A model generated the notes under the pieces. It was not told the origin of the DNA. It ran no database searches and worked only from the letters and a program-made list of their open reading frames with translations. A program made the position numbers and the translations under genes. A DNA stretch of 64,000 bases, from assembly GCA_030544685.1 (NCBI GenBank), contig CP086683.1, forward strand, positions 3,224,001-3,288,000, in the 5' to 3' direction. Below are positions 1 through 8,817 of the stretch, in pieces. This DNA comes from Pseudomonas sp. B21_DOA. GTDB lineage: Bacteria > Pseudomonadota > Gammaproteobacteria > Pseudomonadales > Pseudomonadaceae. Position 1 is the stretch's first letter, and each line of letters begins with the position of its first letter.

Positions 1-366
1 CTCGCGCGCCGCTTCGTCCAGATCGCGATTGCCGGGTATCTGGTAGATCTCGCTTTGCAGCGGGATGCTGTCCGGCGCATGGCGCGGTCGGTTGAGGTCG
101 ATCAACAGCCGTGAATAATTGGCGCTGAGCAGGGTGGCGCCAAGCTGTTGAGACAACTGTTCGGCCAGTTGCAGCGCGCCGATGTCCCAAGCGATGTGTT
201 CGCGCGCGGCCGCCTCGTCCAGGCCCAGGTTATTCAGGGCTTCGGGGATGTAACGACTGGCGTGCTCGCACACGAGGATCAACGGATTCGTCGAGTCCTC
301 GCGGCTCAGGTTGTAGACCGGTCGGGTGTACAACCCCAGCTCGGCGGATTCAGTACAGGCGTGCAT
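1..366 (-). CDS. N-formylglutamate amidohydrolase family protein (3' end beyond window)
   Basis: The first 122 codons of a gene that runs off the left edge. The N-terminal part reads CEHASRYIP, AWDIGA and SRLLIDLNRP, motifs typical of the N-formylglutamate amidohydrolase family, which hydrolyses N-formylglutamate or related N-acyl acidic amino acids. The ATG lies inside the end of the glutamine-synthetase-like gene (17-bp overlap), so translation is probably coupled and this is the last or a late gene of the operon. The family is clear from the motifs. The exact substrate is not, and the partnership with a glutamate ligase suggests a gamma-glutamyl or formyl-glutamate intermediate (inference). 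Confidence 0.8.
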   Translation of the reverse strand, partial: MHACTESAELGLYTRPVYNLSREDSTNPLILVCEHASRYIPEALNNLGLDEAAAREHIAWDIGALQLAEQLSQQLGATLLSANYSRLLIDLNRPRHAPDSIPLQSEIYQIPGNRDLDEAARE

Positions 367-1681
367 AGTGCTCACACAGGTCAGCGGGCGAGAGCTGTTC
401 CGTCAGCGCCAGTTCCTCGGTTTTCAGGGCGTAATACGTGTCGAGCAACGGCTTGGGCAGCCATTCATTGAAGGCTGCACTGTCACGCAGGCAATCCAGC
501 GCCTGGGCCAGCGAGGCGGGCAGGGCGACGATGCCCCGGGCCTTGCGTTGCTCGTCGTTGAGTGAATCGGGAATTTCATCGGTGATCGCGTTCAGCGCCA
601 GACGCTGTTCGATGCCCAGCCGCCCGGCGATCAGCAACGCGGCCATGGCCAGATGCGGCGAGGCGGTGGCGTCCATGGCGCGGAATTCCAGGTTGAACTG
701 CTGCGCGGCGGACTTGCCACCCAAGGTCACGGTCGGGCAGATGCGCAGCGCCGCTTCACGGTTCTGCTGCCCCAGGCAGGCGTACGACGCGCTCCAGTGG
801 TGCGGCTGCAATCGCTGGTACGACAGCGGCGTCGGCGCGGTGAACGCGCACAGCGCCGGCAGATAGTGCAGGACGCCGGCAGCCCAGTGCTGGCCGATGC
901 TCGACAGGCCGTTGCTGGTGCCAGCTTCGTACAGCATCGGCTGGCCGGCCAGATCGAGCAGGCTCACGTGCAGGTGCACACCGTTGCACACCGCTTCGGC
1001 GGCGGTCTTCGGCGCAAAACTCAGATCCAGGCCCATTTGCCGGGCGATTTCCCGGGTGATTTCCCGCACGTTGACCGCGCGATCGGCCGCCGCGACGCCA
1101 AGGGTCGGGCGGCAGGTGATTTCGTATTGGTGTTTGCCGTATTCCGGCAGGAACATTTCCGGCTCGACGCCGCCGGCGCGCAGGGCGCTGAGCAGCCAGC
1201 CGCCGAACTCGGCGCCTTGACGCTGTGCTTCAAGAGAGAACGCAGCATGTTCGGCTACGCCCGCGTGCAGGTTGAACTCATGTTCGAAGGCGGCGTTGAC
1301 TTGCAAACCCAGCTCATCGCGATAGCGTTCGATTTCATCGCGCAACAGCGTACGTGGGCAGGCGCCCCAGGCTTGACCGTCGGTCTCGCGAATATCGGCG
1401 TGGATGAAATCCAGCACCGGCGCATTGGCGTCGGGGCCGTTGCCGACGGTCACGCGGCTGTCCAGGTCGGGTATCAGCCGCAGGTCGCCATACGCGCCCC
1501 AAGGACTGCTCGAGGCGATGATGTCTTGCGGCGTCAACGCACTGTTGGCCGGAACCCAGCCGCAACCTGCTGCCTGGTAGTGCTCCAGTTCATCGGTAGG
1601 AAACGAGCGGCCACGGGTAATGCCGATCAGGTCGGTGGTGACCAGCGTAGTCATCGGCAGCGGCGTCAGGCGTGCGCTCAT
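350..1681 (-). CDS. Glutamine synthetase family protein (gamma-glutamyl ligase-like)
   Basis: A 443-aa cytoplasmic ATP-dependent ligase of the glutamine synthetase fold. Visible motifs are EHEFNLHAG (metal/glutamate site, about residue 135), NGVHLHVSLLD (ATP/metal site, about 235) and the C-terminal LEFRAMDATASPHLAMAALLIAG, the counterpart of the conserved end of the GS active site. The N-terminal beta-grasp part is short and degenerate compared with true GlnA (about 470 aa), which points to a gamma-glutamyl-amine type ligase rather than the ammonia-assimilating enzyme. The start overlaps the stop of the upstream hydrolase (ATGA), and the stop overlaps the next start. The amine substrate cannot be read from the sequence. 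Confidence 0.85.
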   Translation of the reverse strand: MSARLTPLPMTTLVTTDLIGITRGRSFPTDELEHYQAAGCGWVPANSALTPQDIIASSSPWGAYGDLRLIPDLDSRVTVGNGPDANAPVLDFIHADIRETDGQAWGACPRTLLRDEIERYRDELGLQVNAAFEHEFNLHAGVAEHAAFSLEAQRQGAEFGGWLLSALRAGGVEPEMFLPEYGKHQYEITCRPTLGVAAADRAVNVREITREIARQMGLDLSFAPKTAAEAVCNGVHLHVSLLDLAGQPMLYEAGTSNGLSSIGQHWAAGVLHYLPALCAFTAPTPLSYQRLQPHHWSASYACLGQQNREAALRICPTVTLGGKSAAQQFNLEFRAMDATASPHLAMAALLIAGRLGIEQRLALNAITDEIPDSLNDEQRKARGIVALPASLAQALDCLRDSAAFNEWLPKPLLDTYYALKTEELALTEQLSPADLCEHYARLY

Positions 1682-2322
1682 GGCTGCATCTCCCGTAAAC
1701 GGCCAAGCACGGTTTCAGTGTCGGTGATCCAGCAGTAACCCTTGATCGCGTTGAGGCAGGCGTGGTGGCGTTCGGCTGTGTAAGTGGCGCAGGCGTCTTC
1801 GACCAGCGTCACCAGATAGCCCCGGTCGGCAGCGTCGCGCACGGCCATGTCGACACATTGGTCGGTGACGATGCCAGCGATGATCAGATGACGGGTCTGC
1901 AGGTTACGCAGTACATAGTCGATGTTGGTCGAGTTGAACACCCCGGAGGAGGTCTTTGGCAGCACGATTTCGTTCTCGGCCGGGGTCAGTTCAGCGATGA
2001 CCTGCGCTTGCGCGCTGCCCTTGGGCAGGTGCATGTCCGACAGCTTGTGATCCAGCGAACGGTCGCGACCGTCGGCGGTCAGGCTTTCGATGATGGTGTG
2101 CAGTACGTTTTGCCGCGCCTGGCGAAAGGCGCCGAGCAGACGTTGCTGGTTGGGCACCACCTGGCTGCGCGCGCGGTGGAGAAAATATTCGGCCTCCGGC
2201 CCGCTCAGGTGCGGGTCGAATTGCGGCTCGAGCCAGGCGCGCTGCATGTCTACCAGCAACAAAGCGGTGTGGTCGAACGCAAACGGCAGGTCGCGTGGCG
2301 AGCGGTGGGGAAGGCTGAACAT
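1678..2322 (-). CDS. Isochorismatase-fold cysteine hydrolase
   Basis: A 214-aa protein of the isochorismatase/nicotinamidase-like hydrolase superfamily. The likely catalytic triad is visible: Asp in LLLVDMQRAW (about residue 25), Lys in VLPKTSSGVF (about 123) and the nucleophile Cys in IVTDQCVDMAVRDA (about 160). Such enzymes cleave amide or vinyl-ether bonds. Start and stop sit 2 bp from the RpiR gene and overlap the GS-like gene by 4 bp, so it is in the middle of a tightly packed operon. Together with a gamma-glutamyl ligase and a formylglutamate hydrolase it suggests a small nitrogen-compound catabolic pathway (inference). Confidence 0.85.
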   Translation of the reverse strand: MFSLPHRSPRDLPFAFDHTALLLVDMQRAWLEPQFDPHLSGPEAEYFLHRARSQVVPNQQRLLGAFRQARQNVLHTIIESLTADGRDRSLDHKLSDMHLPKGSAQAQVIAELTPAENEIVLPKTSSGVFNSTNIDYVLRNLQTRHLIIAGIVTDQCVDMAVRDAADRGYLVTLVEDACATYTAERHHACLNAIKGYCWITDTETVLGRLREMQP

Positions 2323-2324
2323 CC

Positions 2325-3179
2325 TTATTTTTCCTCCATCAGGTGAGTCGCAAAGTCATTGCGCAGGGCATCGATGCCCTCCAGGCGATCGGCCGGGTCC
2401 GGCACGCGCAAGGTCAGGCAGGCGATCAGCGCCTCGACCTGCGCCAGCGCCGGCACCATGGTGTCGAACGGCGAGGCCGACTCCACCGGCGCGCTGATGA
2501 TCAAGTCGGCCAATTCGCGCAGCGGCGAGGCGTAGACATCGGTGAACAGCACTACCCGCGCGTTATTGTTCTTCGCCGCCTGCGCAACGCGCAGGGCTTG
2601 GGTCTGGTAACGCCGGTAGTCGAACACCAGCACCACGTCCTGGCGTTGCAGATCGTATAAACGATCAGGCAGCAGGGCGTTGTCTTCGAGGGCGAAGCAG
2701 CCGGGACGCAGCAGACGCAGGTGGTTGAGCAGGTAATTGGCCATCAGAATGCTGAAACGGCCACCGAAGCAGTACACCTGATGGCGGCTATCGAGCAGCC
2801 ACTCCACGAGGATGCGCACGTCTTCGGGTTGGGTCAGGGCTTGAGTGTCGACCAGCAAGCGTTGACTGTCGGCCAGATAGTGCGCCCATGCATCGTCCTT
2901 GTTCTGCTGCGAACGCGGCTGCAACAGCGTGCGTGGCGAGCGCAGGCGATGGTCCATGTCGCTGAGCAAGGCTTCCTGGAATTCAGCATAACCGCCGAAA
3001 CCGAGCTTTTTCACCAGACGCACGATGGTCGGGTCGCTCACACCGGCATGTTCGGCGAGCCGCGCCATAGGCCCTAGACCGTTGCGCGGATACTGATCGA
3101 GCAGGGCGCGGACGACTTTGCGCTCTGACGGCGTCAGGTCCAGGCCGGGGTCGGTGATCAGGTCTCTGAGAGGGGGCAT
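2325..3179 (-). CDS. MurR/RpiR family transcriptional regulator
   Basis: 284 aa. The N-terminal helix-turn-helix (about residues 15-75, with MARLAEHAGVSDPTIVRLVKKLGFGGYAEFQ) is followed by a C-terminal SIS phosphosugar-like domain (about 120-260). It is the first gene of the operon that continues into the hydrolase, the GS-like ligase and the formylglutamate hydrolase, so it is the likely local regulator and possibly autoregulated. An AGGAG ribosome site lies just upstream of the ATG. Usual RpiR proteins are 280-300 aa, so this one is complete. The effector is unknown and need not be a sugar, because RpiR-type regulators also control amino-acid and amine pathways. Confidence 0.88.
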   Translation of the reverse strand: MPPLRDLITDPGLDLTPSERKVVRALLDQYPRNGLGPMARLAEHAGVSDPTIVRLVKKLGFGGYAEFQEALLSDMDHRLRSPRTLLQPRSQQNKDDAWAHYLADSQRLLVDTQALTQPEDVRILVEWLLDSRHQVYCFGGRFSILMANYLLNHLRLLRPGCFALEDNALLPDRLYDLQRQDVVLVFDYRRYQTQALRVAQAAKNNNARVVLFTDVYASPLRELADLIISAPVESASPFDTMVPALAQVEALIACLTLRVPDPADRLEGIDALRNDFATHLMEEK

Positions 3180-3496
3180 CCGGGCTCCTGCTGGATGGGG
3201 TGTCGAATTCGTTTCACAATCCGTTAAAAGAGTATTTATGTAATGTGCGCTACATGTCTAGCGAATTTTTGTACAGGTTCAGCGAGCACCAAAAGCGTGC
3301 AAGGCGCCCGTTTAATAAGGCTTAGGCCGGAGTCGCTCAGTGTTGTAGTCCATTGCTGATGGCGGTGTCAGACATTTCGTATAGATGAGTGAGCGCCTGG
3401 CAGGCGGTCACGCTCAGGGCCTCCGGTTTGCGGCACAATGACTAGCGGATCGGCTCTGCCGTCGCTTGTTTCAACTTTCAACCGAGAAACCTGCTT
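3180..3496. other. Intergenic region between divergent operons
   Basis: 317 bp without a convincing gene. It must hold the promoters of the leftward RpiR operon and the rightward phosphatase-cobF pair. An imperfect dyad with arms ATGTA and TACAT lies at 3238-3255 in a locally AT-rich patch and could be a regulator site, but nothing proves it. Confidence 0.4.
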
Positions 3497-4066
3497 GTGC
3501 CAAGTAGCCGATTGACATTGATTTGCCATGCACGAACCGTCGCACAGAAACTGGCGCGTTTTCCTACGAATGAGCCTGTTGAAGATTTGCCTGAGGTGTC
3601 TGACGCGTTCAAGGCGCGGTTCGCCCCGCCACAGCGGTTGATTTGCGGGCCGGAGTTGCGGACTCGGCAAACAGCAGCGTGGTTGGGGGCCGATGCCGAA
3701 ATCGACCAGAACCTGCGCGATTGCGATTGGGGACACTGGCACGGCCAATCGATCAAGGATTTGCAGGCCAATCACGCCGACGCGTTGCAAGCCTGGCTGG
3801 CCGATCCAGAAATGATGCCCCATGGCGGCGAATCGGTCTCGCAACTGATGCAGCGAGTAGCGACGTGGCTGGACACAATCGCTGCAACGCCGGGGCATGT
3901 CGTGGCAATCACTCATCCGTTCGTCATGCGCGCAGCGCTGACGCAGGTGCTGCAAAGCGCGGCGTTCAATGCGATCGACATCGAGCCGCTGGCGACGATC
4001 GACCTGCGCTTCAATGGCATCTGGCGCCTACGCTTGCCGGGCATGGCCCTCGAAGAGGAATTCTGA
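3497..4066 (+). CDS. Histidine phosphatase family protein next to cobF
   Basis: A 189-aa phosphoglycerate-mutase-like protein starting at GTG. The first catalytic His is kept in LICHART, but the usual RHG triad reads CHA. A second His is present in VAITHPFVMR, and the supporting Arg (GPELRTRQTA) and Glu (GGESVSQ) are also visible. The stop codon overlaps the cobF start (TGATG), so the two are translationally coupled. Members of this family linked to cobalamin genes include alpha-ribazole phosphatase (CobC), which makes a role in cobamide metabolism plausible, though the altered RHG motif leaves activity uncertain. Confidence 0.75.
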   Translation: MPSSRLTLICHARTVAQKLARFPTNEPVEDLPEVSDAFKARFAPPQRLICGPELRTRQTAAWLGADAEIDQNLRDCDWGHWHGQSIKDLQANHADALQAWLADPEMMPHGGESVSQLMQRVATWLDTIAATPGHVVAITHPFVMRAALTQVLQSAAFNAIDIEPLATIDLRFNGIWRLRLPGMALEEEF

Positions 4067-4821
4067 TGAAACAGCTGCTGGTCATCGGCATCGGCGCCGG
4101 CAATCCTGACTACATCACGATGCAGGCGGTGAAAGCGCTGAACCGGGTCGATGTATTCTTCCTGCTGGATAAAGGCCAGAGCAAGCAGACGCTGATCGAT
4201 CTGCGCCGCGAGATTTGCGAGCGCTACATTACCGATCACGCTTATCGCTTCGTCGAAGCCAGCAGTCCGGAGCGCGAGCGCGGCGATGTCGACTACACGG
4301 CGAGCGTCGATATACTGAACCGCGCCAAGCAACAGACCTTCGAGCGGCTGATCGATGAAGAATTGTCTGACGGCCAGTGCGGCGGTTTCCTGATCTGGGG
4401 CGATCCGGCGCTGTACGACAGCACGTTGCGGATTCTTCAGGCGATCCAGTCATCAGGCCGCCGTGAGTTTGAATACGAGGTGATACCGGGGATCACCAGC
4501 GTTCAGGCCCTGGCTGCGCAGCACAAAATACCCTTGAACACGATTGGTCGCTCGGTAGAAATCACCACAGGCCGGCGTTTGGCGGCGGGGCAGGTGAGTG
4601 AGACGGACAGTCTGGTGGTGATGCTCGATGCCGAAGATTCCTATCAGCAGGTGGCAGATCGGCAGACCGAGATTTTCTGGGGCGCTTACCTGGGCACGCC
4701 AGACGAGATACTGATCCGCGGCAGGCTGGCGGATGTGGCCGATGAGATCGAACGGGTGCGCAAAGCGGCGCGGGCGGAGCATGGGTGGATCATGGATACC
4801 TATCTGCTGCGCAAGCCTTGA
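4066..4821 (+). CDS. cobF: Precorrin-6A synthase (deacetylating)
   Basis: A 251-aa tetrapyrrole methylase of the aerobic cobalamin pathway. CobF methylates C-1 of precorrin-5 with S-adenosylmethionine and releases acetate. The N-terminal [11 protein letters not shown] is the SAM-site loop of the family, [18 protein letters not shown] is the second conserved glycine-rich motif (about 105-125), and the length matches CobF. It overlaps the upstream phosphatase by one base and is followed by a REP pair and a bidirectional terminator. No other cob gene lies in the window. Confidence 0.93.
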   Translation: MKQLLVIGIGAGNPDYITMQAVKALNRVDVFFLLDKGQSKQTLIDLRREICERYITDHAYRFVEASSPERERGDVDYTASVDILNRAKQQTFERLIDEELSDGQCGGFLIWGDPALYDSTLRILQAIQSSGRREFEYEVIPGITSVQALAAQHKIPLNTIGRSVEITTGRRLAAGQVSETDSLVVMLDAEDSYQQVADRQTEIFWGAYLGTPDEILIRGRLADVADEIERVRKAARAEHGWIMDTYLLRKP

Positions 4822-4837
4822 GTGGTTGGCGGCTGAA

Positions 4838-4917
4838 CAAGCGCTTTCGCGAGCAGGCTCGCTCCCACAGAGAAATGCGTTGAGGAATGTGGGAGCGAGC
4901 CTGCTCGCGAAGGGCCA
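4838..4917. repeat. REP pair (inverted)
   Basis: Two facing copies of the Pseudomonas REP palindrome (core GCGAGCAGGCTCGCTCCCAC and its complement) separated by about 20 bases, just after cobF. This is a typical REPIN doublet. Confidence 0.85.
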
Positions 4918-4950
4918 GAACATTCACCGCCGATTTGGGCCAGGCAAAAA

Positions 4951-4986
4951 GAAACCCGGTGCAACGCAAATCGCACCGGGTTTTTG
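4951..4986. terminator. Bidirectional rho-independent terminator
   Basis: A 10-bp stem, AACCCGGTGC paired with GCACCGGGTT, has T-rich flanks on both sides. It lies between convergent cobF and the acetyl-CoA acetyltransferase gene and can serve both. Confidence 0.85.
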
Positions 4987-5038
4987 TTGCCAGCCAACAG
5001 CGGATGTCGTGGATCCGCCGTCAACCTTGAACTCTGTA

Positions 5039-6218
5039 TCAGGCGCGTTCCAGCGCCAAAGCCACGCCCTGACCGCCGCCGATGCACAGGGTCGCCAGAC
5101 CTTTTTCGCATCGCGTTTGAGCATTTCGTGCAGCAATGTCACCAGCACGCGGCAGCCCGATGCGCCGATCGGGTGGCCGAGGGCGATGGCGCCGCCGTTG
5201 ACGTTGACCTTGGCCAGATCCCATTGCAGGTCCTTGGCCACGGCCAGCGATTGCGCGGCGAACGCTTCGTTGGCCTCGATCAGGTCGAGCTGATCGATGC
5301 TCCAGCCGGCCTTGTCCAGGCAGCGGCGGGTGGCCGATACCGGGCCTATGCCCATGATCGCCGGGTCGACGCCAGCATTGGCGTAGGCAGCGATTTTCGC
5401 CAGAACCGGCAGGCCCAGCGCTTTGGCTTTCTCGGCACTCATCAGAATCACGGCAGCAGCGCCATCGTTCAGCGATGAGGCGTTGCCAGCGGTGACACTG
5501 CCGTCCTTTTGAACGCGGGGCGCAGTTTCGCCAAGGATTCTGCGGTGGTATCGCCGCGTGGCTGCTCATCGACCTTGAACGCCACCGGATCGCCTTTGCG
5601 CTGGGGAATCAGGATCGGCGTGATTTCATCAACGAAGCGCCCGGCCTCGATCGCAGCCGCAGCTTTTTGCTGGGACGCGGCAGCAAAGGCGTCCTGCTGT
5701 TCGCGGCTGATCTGGTATTTGTCGACCAGATTTTCTGCGGTGATGCCCATGTGGTAATCGTTGAACGCATCCCACAGGCCATCGCTGATCATGGTGTCGA
5801 CGATTTGCGCGTGGCCCATGCGCAGACCGGTGCGGGCGCCCGGCATGATGTAGTTGGACAGGCTCATGTTTTCCTGTCCGCCGGCAATGATCACCTCGGC
5901 GTCGCCGCAACGGATCGCCTGCGCGCCCAGATGCAGCGCCTTCAGGCCCGAACCGCAGACCTTGTTCAGGGTCATCGCCGGTACCGCGTGGGGCAGACCA
6001 GCCTTGATCGCGGCCTGACGTGCCGGGTTCTGCCCGGCACCGGCGGTCAGCACCTGACCCATGATCACTTCATCGACCTGCGCACCGTCGAGGCCGGTCT
6101 GCTCGAGCAACTGGCGGATCACCGCCGCGCCCAGATCGACTGCGGATACATTGGCCAGAGAGCCCTGAAAACTGCCGATCGCGGTACGCGTGGCGGCAAC
6201 AATGACGACGTCTTGCAT
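5039..6218 (-). CDS. atoB: Acetyl-CoA acetyltransferase (thiolase), two frame breaks in this sequence
   Basis: Biosynthetic/degradative thiolase interconverting two acetyl-CoA with acetoacetyl-CoA. The nucleophile Cys88 is in [12 protein letters not shown], the catalytic His is in [14 protein letters not shown], and the second Cys is in [17 protein letters not shown]. The frame is broken twice: at an A-run at 5507-5510 (PAFK then [10 protein letters not shown]) and at an A-run at 5102-5106 (RDAKK then GLATLC). One added A at each restores exactly 393 aa, the normal length. The start is the ATG after GAGGAA, 12 bp from the CoA-transferase B stop. It forms a ketone-body/short-chain acid operon with the two transferase genes. 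The breaks are most likely sequence errors. Confidence 0.9.
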
Positions 6219-6229
6219 TTTCGAATTCC

Positions 6230-6895
6230 TCACTCGGCAGCGAACTGCATTTCCGGTACGTGATCCGGGACGATCAGTTTACCAGCGGTTTTGGCGACGA
6301 TTTCTTCAACGCTGACGCCAGGTGCGCGTTCCTTGAGGACAAAAGCGCCATTTTCGATTTCCAGATAGGCGAGGTCAGTCAGCACGCGTTTGATGCAACC
6401 GGCGCCGGTCAGCGGCAGGCTGCATTTGGCCAGCAGCTTGGACTCACCGTCCTTCGATGCGTGGGTCATGATGACAATGATGTTGTCGGCACCGGCCACC
6501 AGATCCATGGCGCCGCCCATGCCCTTGACCAGCTTGCCCGGGATCATCCACGAAGCGATGTTGCCTTCGACGTCCACTTCAAAGGCACCAAGGACGGTCA
6601 GGTCGACATGGCCGCCGCGGATCATCGCGAAGGATTCGGCGGAATTGAAGATCGACGCGCCGATTCGCGCAGTCACGGTTTGTTTGCCGGCGTTGATCAT
6701 GTCGGCATCGATGGTTTCTTCGGTCGGGAACGGGCCCATGCCGAGCAGGCCGTTTTCCGATTGCAGCATGACTTCCATGCCTTCGGGGATGTAGTTGGCG
6801 ACCAGGGTCGGAATGCCGATGCCGAGGTTGACGTAGTAGCCGTCCTGCATTTCGCGGGCGACGCGCTGAGCCATTTGTTCGCGGGTGAGTGCCAT
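6230..6895 (-). CDS. scoB: 3-oxoacid CoA-transferase subunit B
   Basis: 221 aa. This is the catalytic subunit that moves CoA between succinyl-CoA (or acetyl-CoA) and acetoacetate or related acids. The active-site glutamate lies in [10 protein letters not shown] (Glu47), and [13 protein letters not shown] at the N terminus is typical of the B subunit. The length is normal. It is preceded by subunit A with a 24-bp gap and followed by thiolase, so the three genes carry acetoacetate to acetyl-CoA. The succinyl- versus acetyl-CoA donor (ScoAB versus AtoDA) cannot be settled from sequence alone. Confidence 0.92.
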   Translation of the reverse strand: MALTREQMAQRVAREMQDGYYVNLGIGIPTLVANYIPEGMEVMLQSENGLLGMGPFPTEETIDADMINAGKQTVTARIGASIFNSAESFAMIRGGHVDLTVLGAFEVDVEGNIASWMIPGKLVKGMGGAMDLVAGADNIIVIMTHASKDGESKLLAKCSLPLTGAGCIKRVLTDLAYLEIENGAFVLKERAPGVSVEEIVAKTAGKLIVPDHVPEMQFAAE

Positions 6896-6919
6896 GTTGT
6901 TGTTCTCCGTAGGCCTGAA

Positions 6920-7618
6920 TTATTTGCGGATGGTGCGCTGTTCGATGCGTTTTTCGAACGTGCCGCAAATGACCCGGTCGACGTAGATGCCCGGGGTATG
7001 GATTTGCGTCGGGTCGAGTTCGCCGGGTTCGACGATTTCTTCGACTTCGACCACGGTGATCTTGCCGGCGGTGGCGGCCAGCGGGTTGAAGTTCTGCGCG
7101 GTGTGGCGGTAAACGACGTTACCGAAATGGTCGGCCTTCCAGCCTTTGACGATGGCGAAGTCGCCGGTGATGGACTCTTCCATCAGGTACTTTCGCCCTT
7201 TGAATTCACGCACTTCCTTGCCTTCGGCAACCGGGGTGCCGACGCCTGTGGCAGTGAAGAACGCCGGAATGCCGGCACCGCCCGCGCGCATCTTCTCGGC
7301 CAGGGTGCCTTGCGGGGTGAGGATGACTTCGATGTCGCCCTTGAGCAGTTGCTCTTCGAACAGTTTGTTTTCGCCGACGTAAGAGGCGATGACTTTGCTG
7401 ATTTGGCGGTCGGTTAGCAGCACGCCGAGGCCGAAGCCGTCGACGCCGCAGTTGTTGGAAACCACGGTGAGGTCACGGGTGCCCTTGCGCTTGATCTCGG
7501 CGATCAGGTTTTCCGGAATGCCGCACAGGCCGAAGCCGCCGGCGATGACGGTCATGCCGTCTTCCAGCCCGGCCATCGCTTCCTCGTAGGAATACACACG
7601 CTTGTCGAAACCTGCCAT
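6920..7618 (-). CDS. scoA: 3-oxoacid CoA-transferase subunit A
   Basis: 232 aa, starting at the ATG after AGAGGTG. An upstream in-frame extension passes through a repeat element and is not credible. The CoA-transferase family I signature is [16 protein letters not shown] (about residues 27-42), and [16 protein letters not shown] follows near 110-125. It is the first gene of the scoA-scoB-atoB operon and faces a divergent LysR gene across a 283-bp region, a usual arrangement for a LysR-controlled catabolic operon. Confidence 0.92.
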   Translation of the reverse strand: MAGFDKRVYSYEEAMAGLEDGMTVIAGGFGLCGIPENLIAEIKRKGTRDLTVVSNNCGVDGFGLGVLLTDRQISKVIASYVGENKLFEEQLLKGDIEVILTPQGTLAEKMRAGGAGIPAFFTATGVGTPVAEGKEVREFKGRKYLMEESITGDFAIVKGWKADHFGNVVYRHTAQNFNPLAATAGKITVVEVEEIVEPGELDPTQIHTPGIYVDRVICGTFEKRIEQRTIRK

Positions 7619-7743
7619 AGGCACCTCTTTTATTATTTGCGGGCGGCTGGCTAGCCGAATGACTGGAGTGTCGCTCTGTGGGATATATTTGTTAAGTTGA
7701 TTTTTACGGTTGATTGATTGATAAAACTCACCAGTGGCTGAGA

Positions 7744-7846
7744 TGATCGTTCCCATGCTCTGCGTGGGAATGCCTCTAGGGACGCTCTGCGTCCAGTGAC
7801 GCGGAGCGTCACGGGCTGCGTTCCCACGCAGAGCATGGGAACGATC
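7744..7846. repeat. Inverted-repeat element in scoA/LysR intergenic region
   Basis: A 26-bp arm beginning GATCGTTCCCATGC at 7744 is repeated in perfect inverted orientation at 7821-7846, enclosing smaller GACGC/GCGTC palindromes. It has the character of a dispersed Pseudomonas non-coding repeat. It sits inside the 283-bp gap between scoA and the LysR gene and leaves only short stretches for promoters on either side. Confidence 0.75.
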
Positions 7847-7901
7847 AGTAATCACGACTTGCAGCTTAAAGCTTGACGCTTGCAACTGGAGCAAAGCGAC
7901 C

Positions 7902-8798
7902 ATGACCATCAAACAGATCCGTGCCTTTCTCGCCGTCGCCCATAGCCTGAGCTTTGCCGTGGCTTGCGAGCGCTTGCACCTGTCGCAATCGGCGCTCAGC
8001 CTGACCATCAAAGCGCTGGAAGAGGGCCTGGGCGGTCGGCTGTTCAGCCGCAACACCCGGAATGTCGCGCTGACCCCGGAAGGCGAATCTCTGCTGCCGC
8101 TGGCGCGCCGGTTGATTGCCGACTGGGACAACGCCGAAGACGAAATGCGTCAGCGTTTCAGCCTGCAACGGGGGCGCGTGACGCTGGCGGCGATGCCTTC
8201 GTTCGCCGGCAATCTGCTGCCGCCGATCCTCAAGACGTTTCGCGCGCGTTATCCAAACGTCAACGTGACGGTCAATGATGTAATCAACGAGCAAGTGCTG
8301 GAAATGGTCCGCGATCGCCAGGTCGAGCTTGGCGTGGCGTTCGCGCCGATGCAAAGCACTTCGATGAACTTCACACCGTTGTATGTCGACCGTTTTGTCG
8401 CTGTGGTGCCAGCGGATTCAGCGTTGGCCGAGCGCTCTGATATCGACTGGCAAACCCTGCTGCAGGAACCGTTCATCACCCTGCAGCGGCCATCGACGGT
8501 GCGGGTCATGCTGGAAGAGCATCTGCAGGCGCGTGGAATGAAATTGCCGGTGGAATTCGAAAGTCACCAATTGGCAACGGTCGGCCGGATGGTGGCCAGC
8601 GGGCTCGGAGTCAGCGCGGTGCCGGCGTTGTGTGCGGGGCAAATGTGCGAGCTGGGCGCGCATTGTTTGACTTTGAATGATTCGGTCGAGCGGGCAATTG
8701 GTGTGTTGACCGAACCGGGCAATGAGCTGTCGGCGGCGGCGCAGGCCTTGTTCGATATTCTCCAGCAGGAAAACCTGAGTGAACGTCTATTTCCCTGA
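7902..8798 (+). CDS. LysR family transcriptional regulator
   Basis: 298 aa. The N-terminal winged HTH (residues 1-60, [33 protein letters not shown]) is followed by a periplasmic-binding-like effector domain (about 90-295). A GGAG ribosome site lies upstream of the ATG. It is divergent from the scoA-scoB-atoB operon and therefore its likely activator, with acetoacetate or 3-hydroxybutyrate-type acids as plausible inducers (inference). The length and domain layout are normal. Confidence 0.9.
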   Translation: MTIKQIRAFLAVAHSLSFAVACERLHLSQSALSLTIKALEEGLGGRLFSRNTRNVALTPEGESLLPLARRLIADWDNAEDEMRQRFSLQRGRVTLAAMPSFAGNLLPPILKTFRARYPNVNVTVNDVINEQVLEMVRDRQVELGVAFAPMQSTSMNFTPLYVDRFVAVVPADSALAERSDIDWQTLLQEPFITLQRPSTVRVMLEEHLQARGMKLPVEFESHQLATVGRMVASGLGVSAVPALCAGQMCELGAHCLTLNDSVERAIGVLTEPGNELSAAAQALFDILQQENLSERLFP

Positions 8799-8817
8799 TC
8801 TCCCCTGCAATAGAGTT

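Noticed and set aside
653..1738. 361-codon plus-strand frame over the GS-like gene
   Set aside because: Shadow of the minus-strand ligase; no motifs and no ribosome site.
5039..6218. atoB and the other split genes as true pseudogenes
   Set aside because: All breaks are single-base losses, nearly all in homopolymers, scattered over unrelated and often essential-type genes, with the remaining sequence fully conserved. Error is the simpler explanation.
6920..8131. N-terminal extension of the CoA-transferase A frame to 403 codons
   Set aside because: The extra 170 codons pass through an inverted repeat element and the divergent LysR gene; the ATG at 7618 has a good ribosome site and gives the family length.
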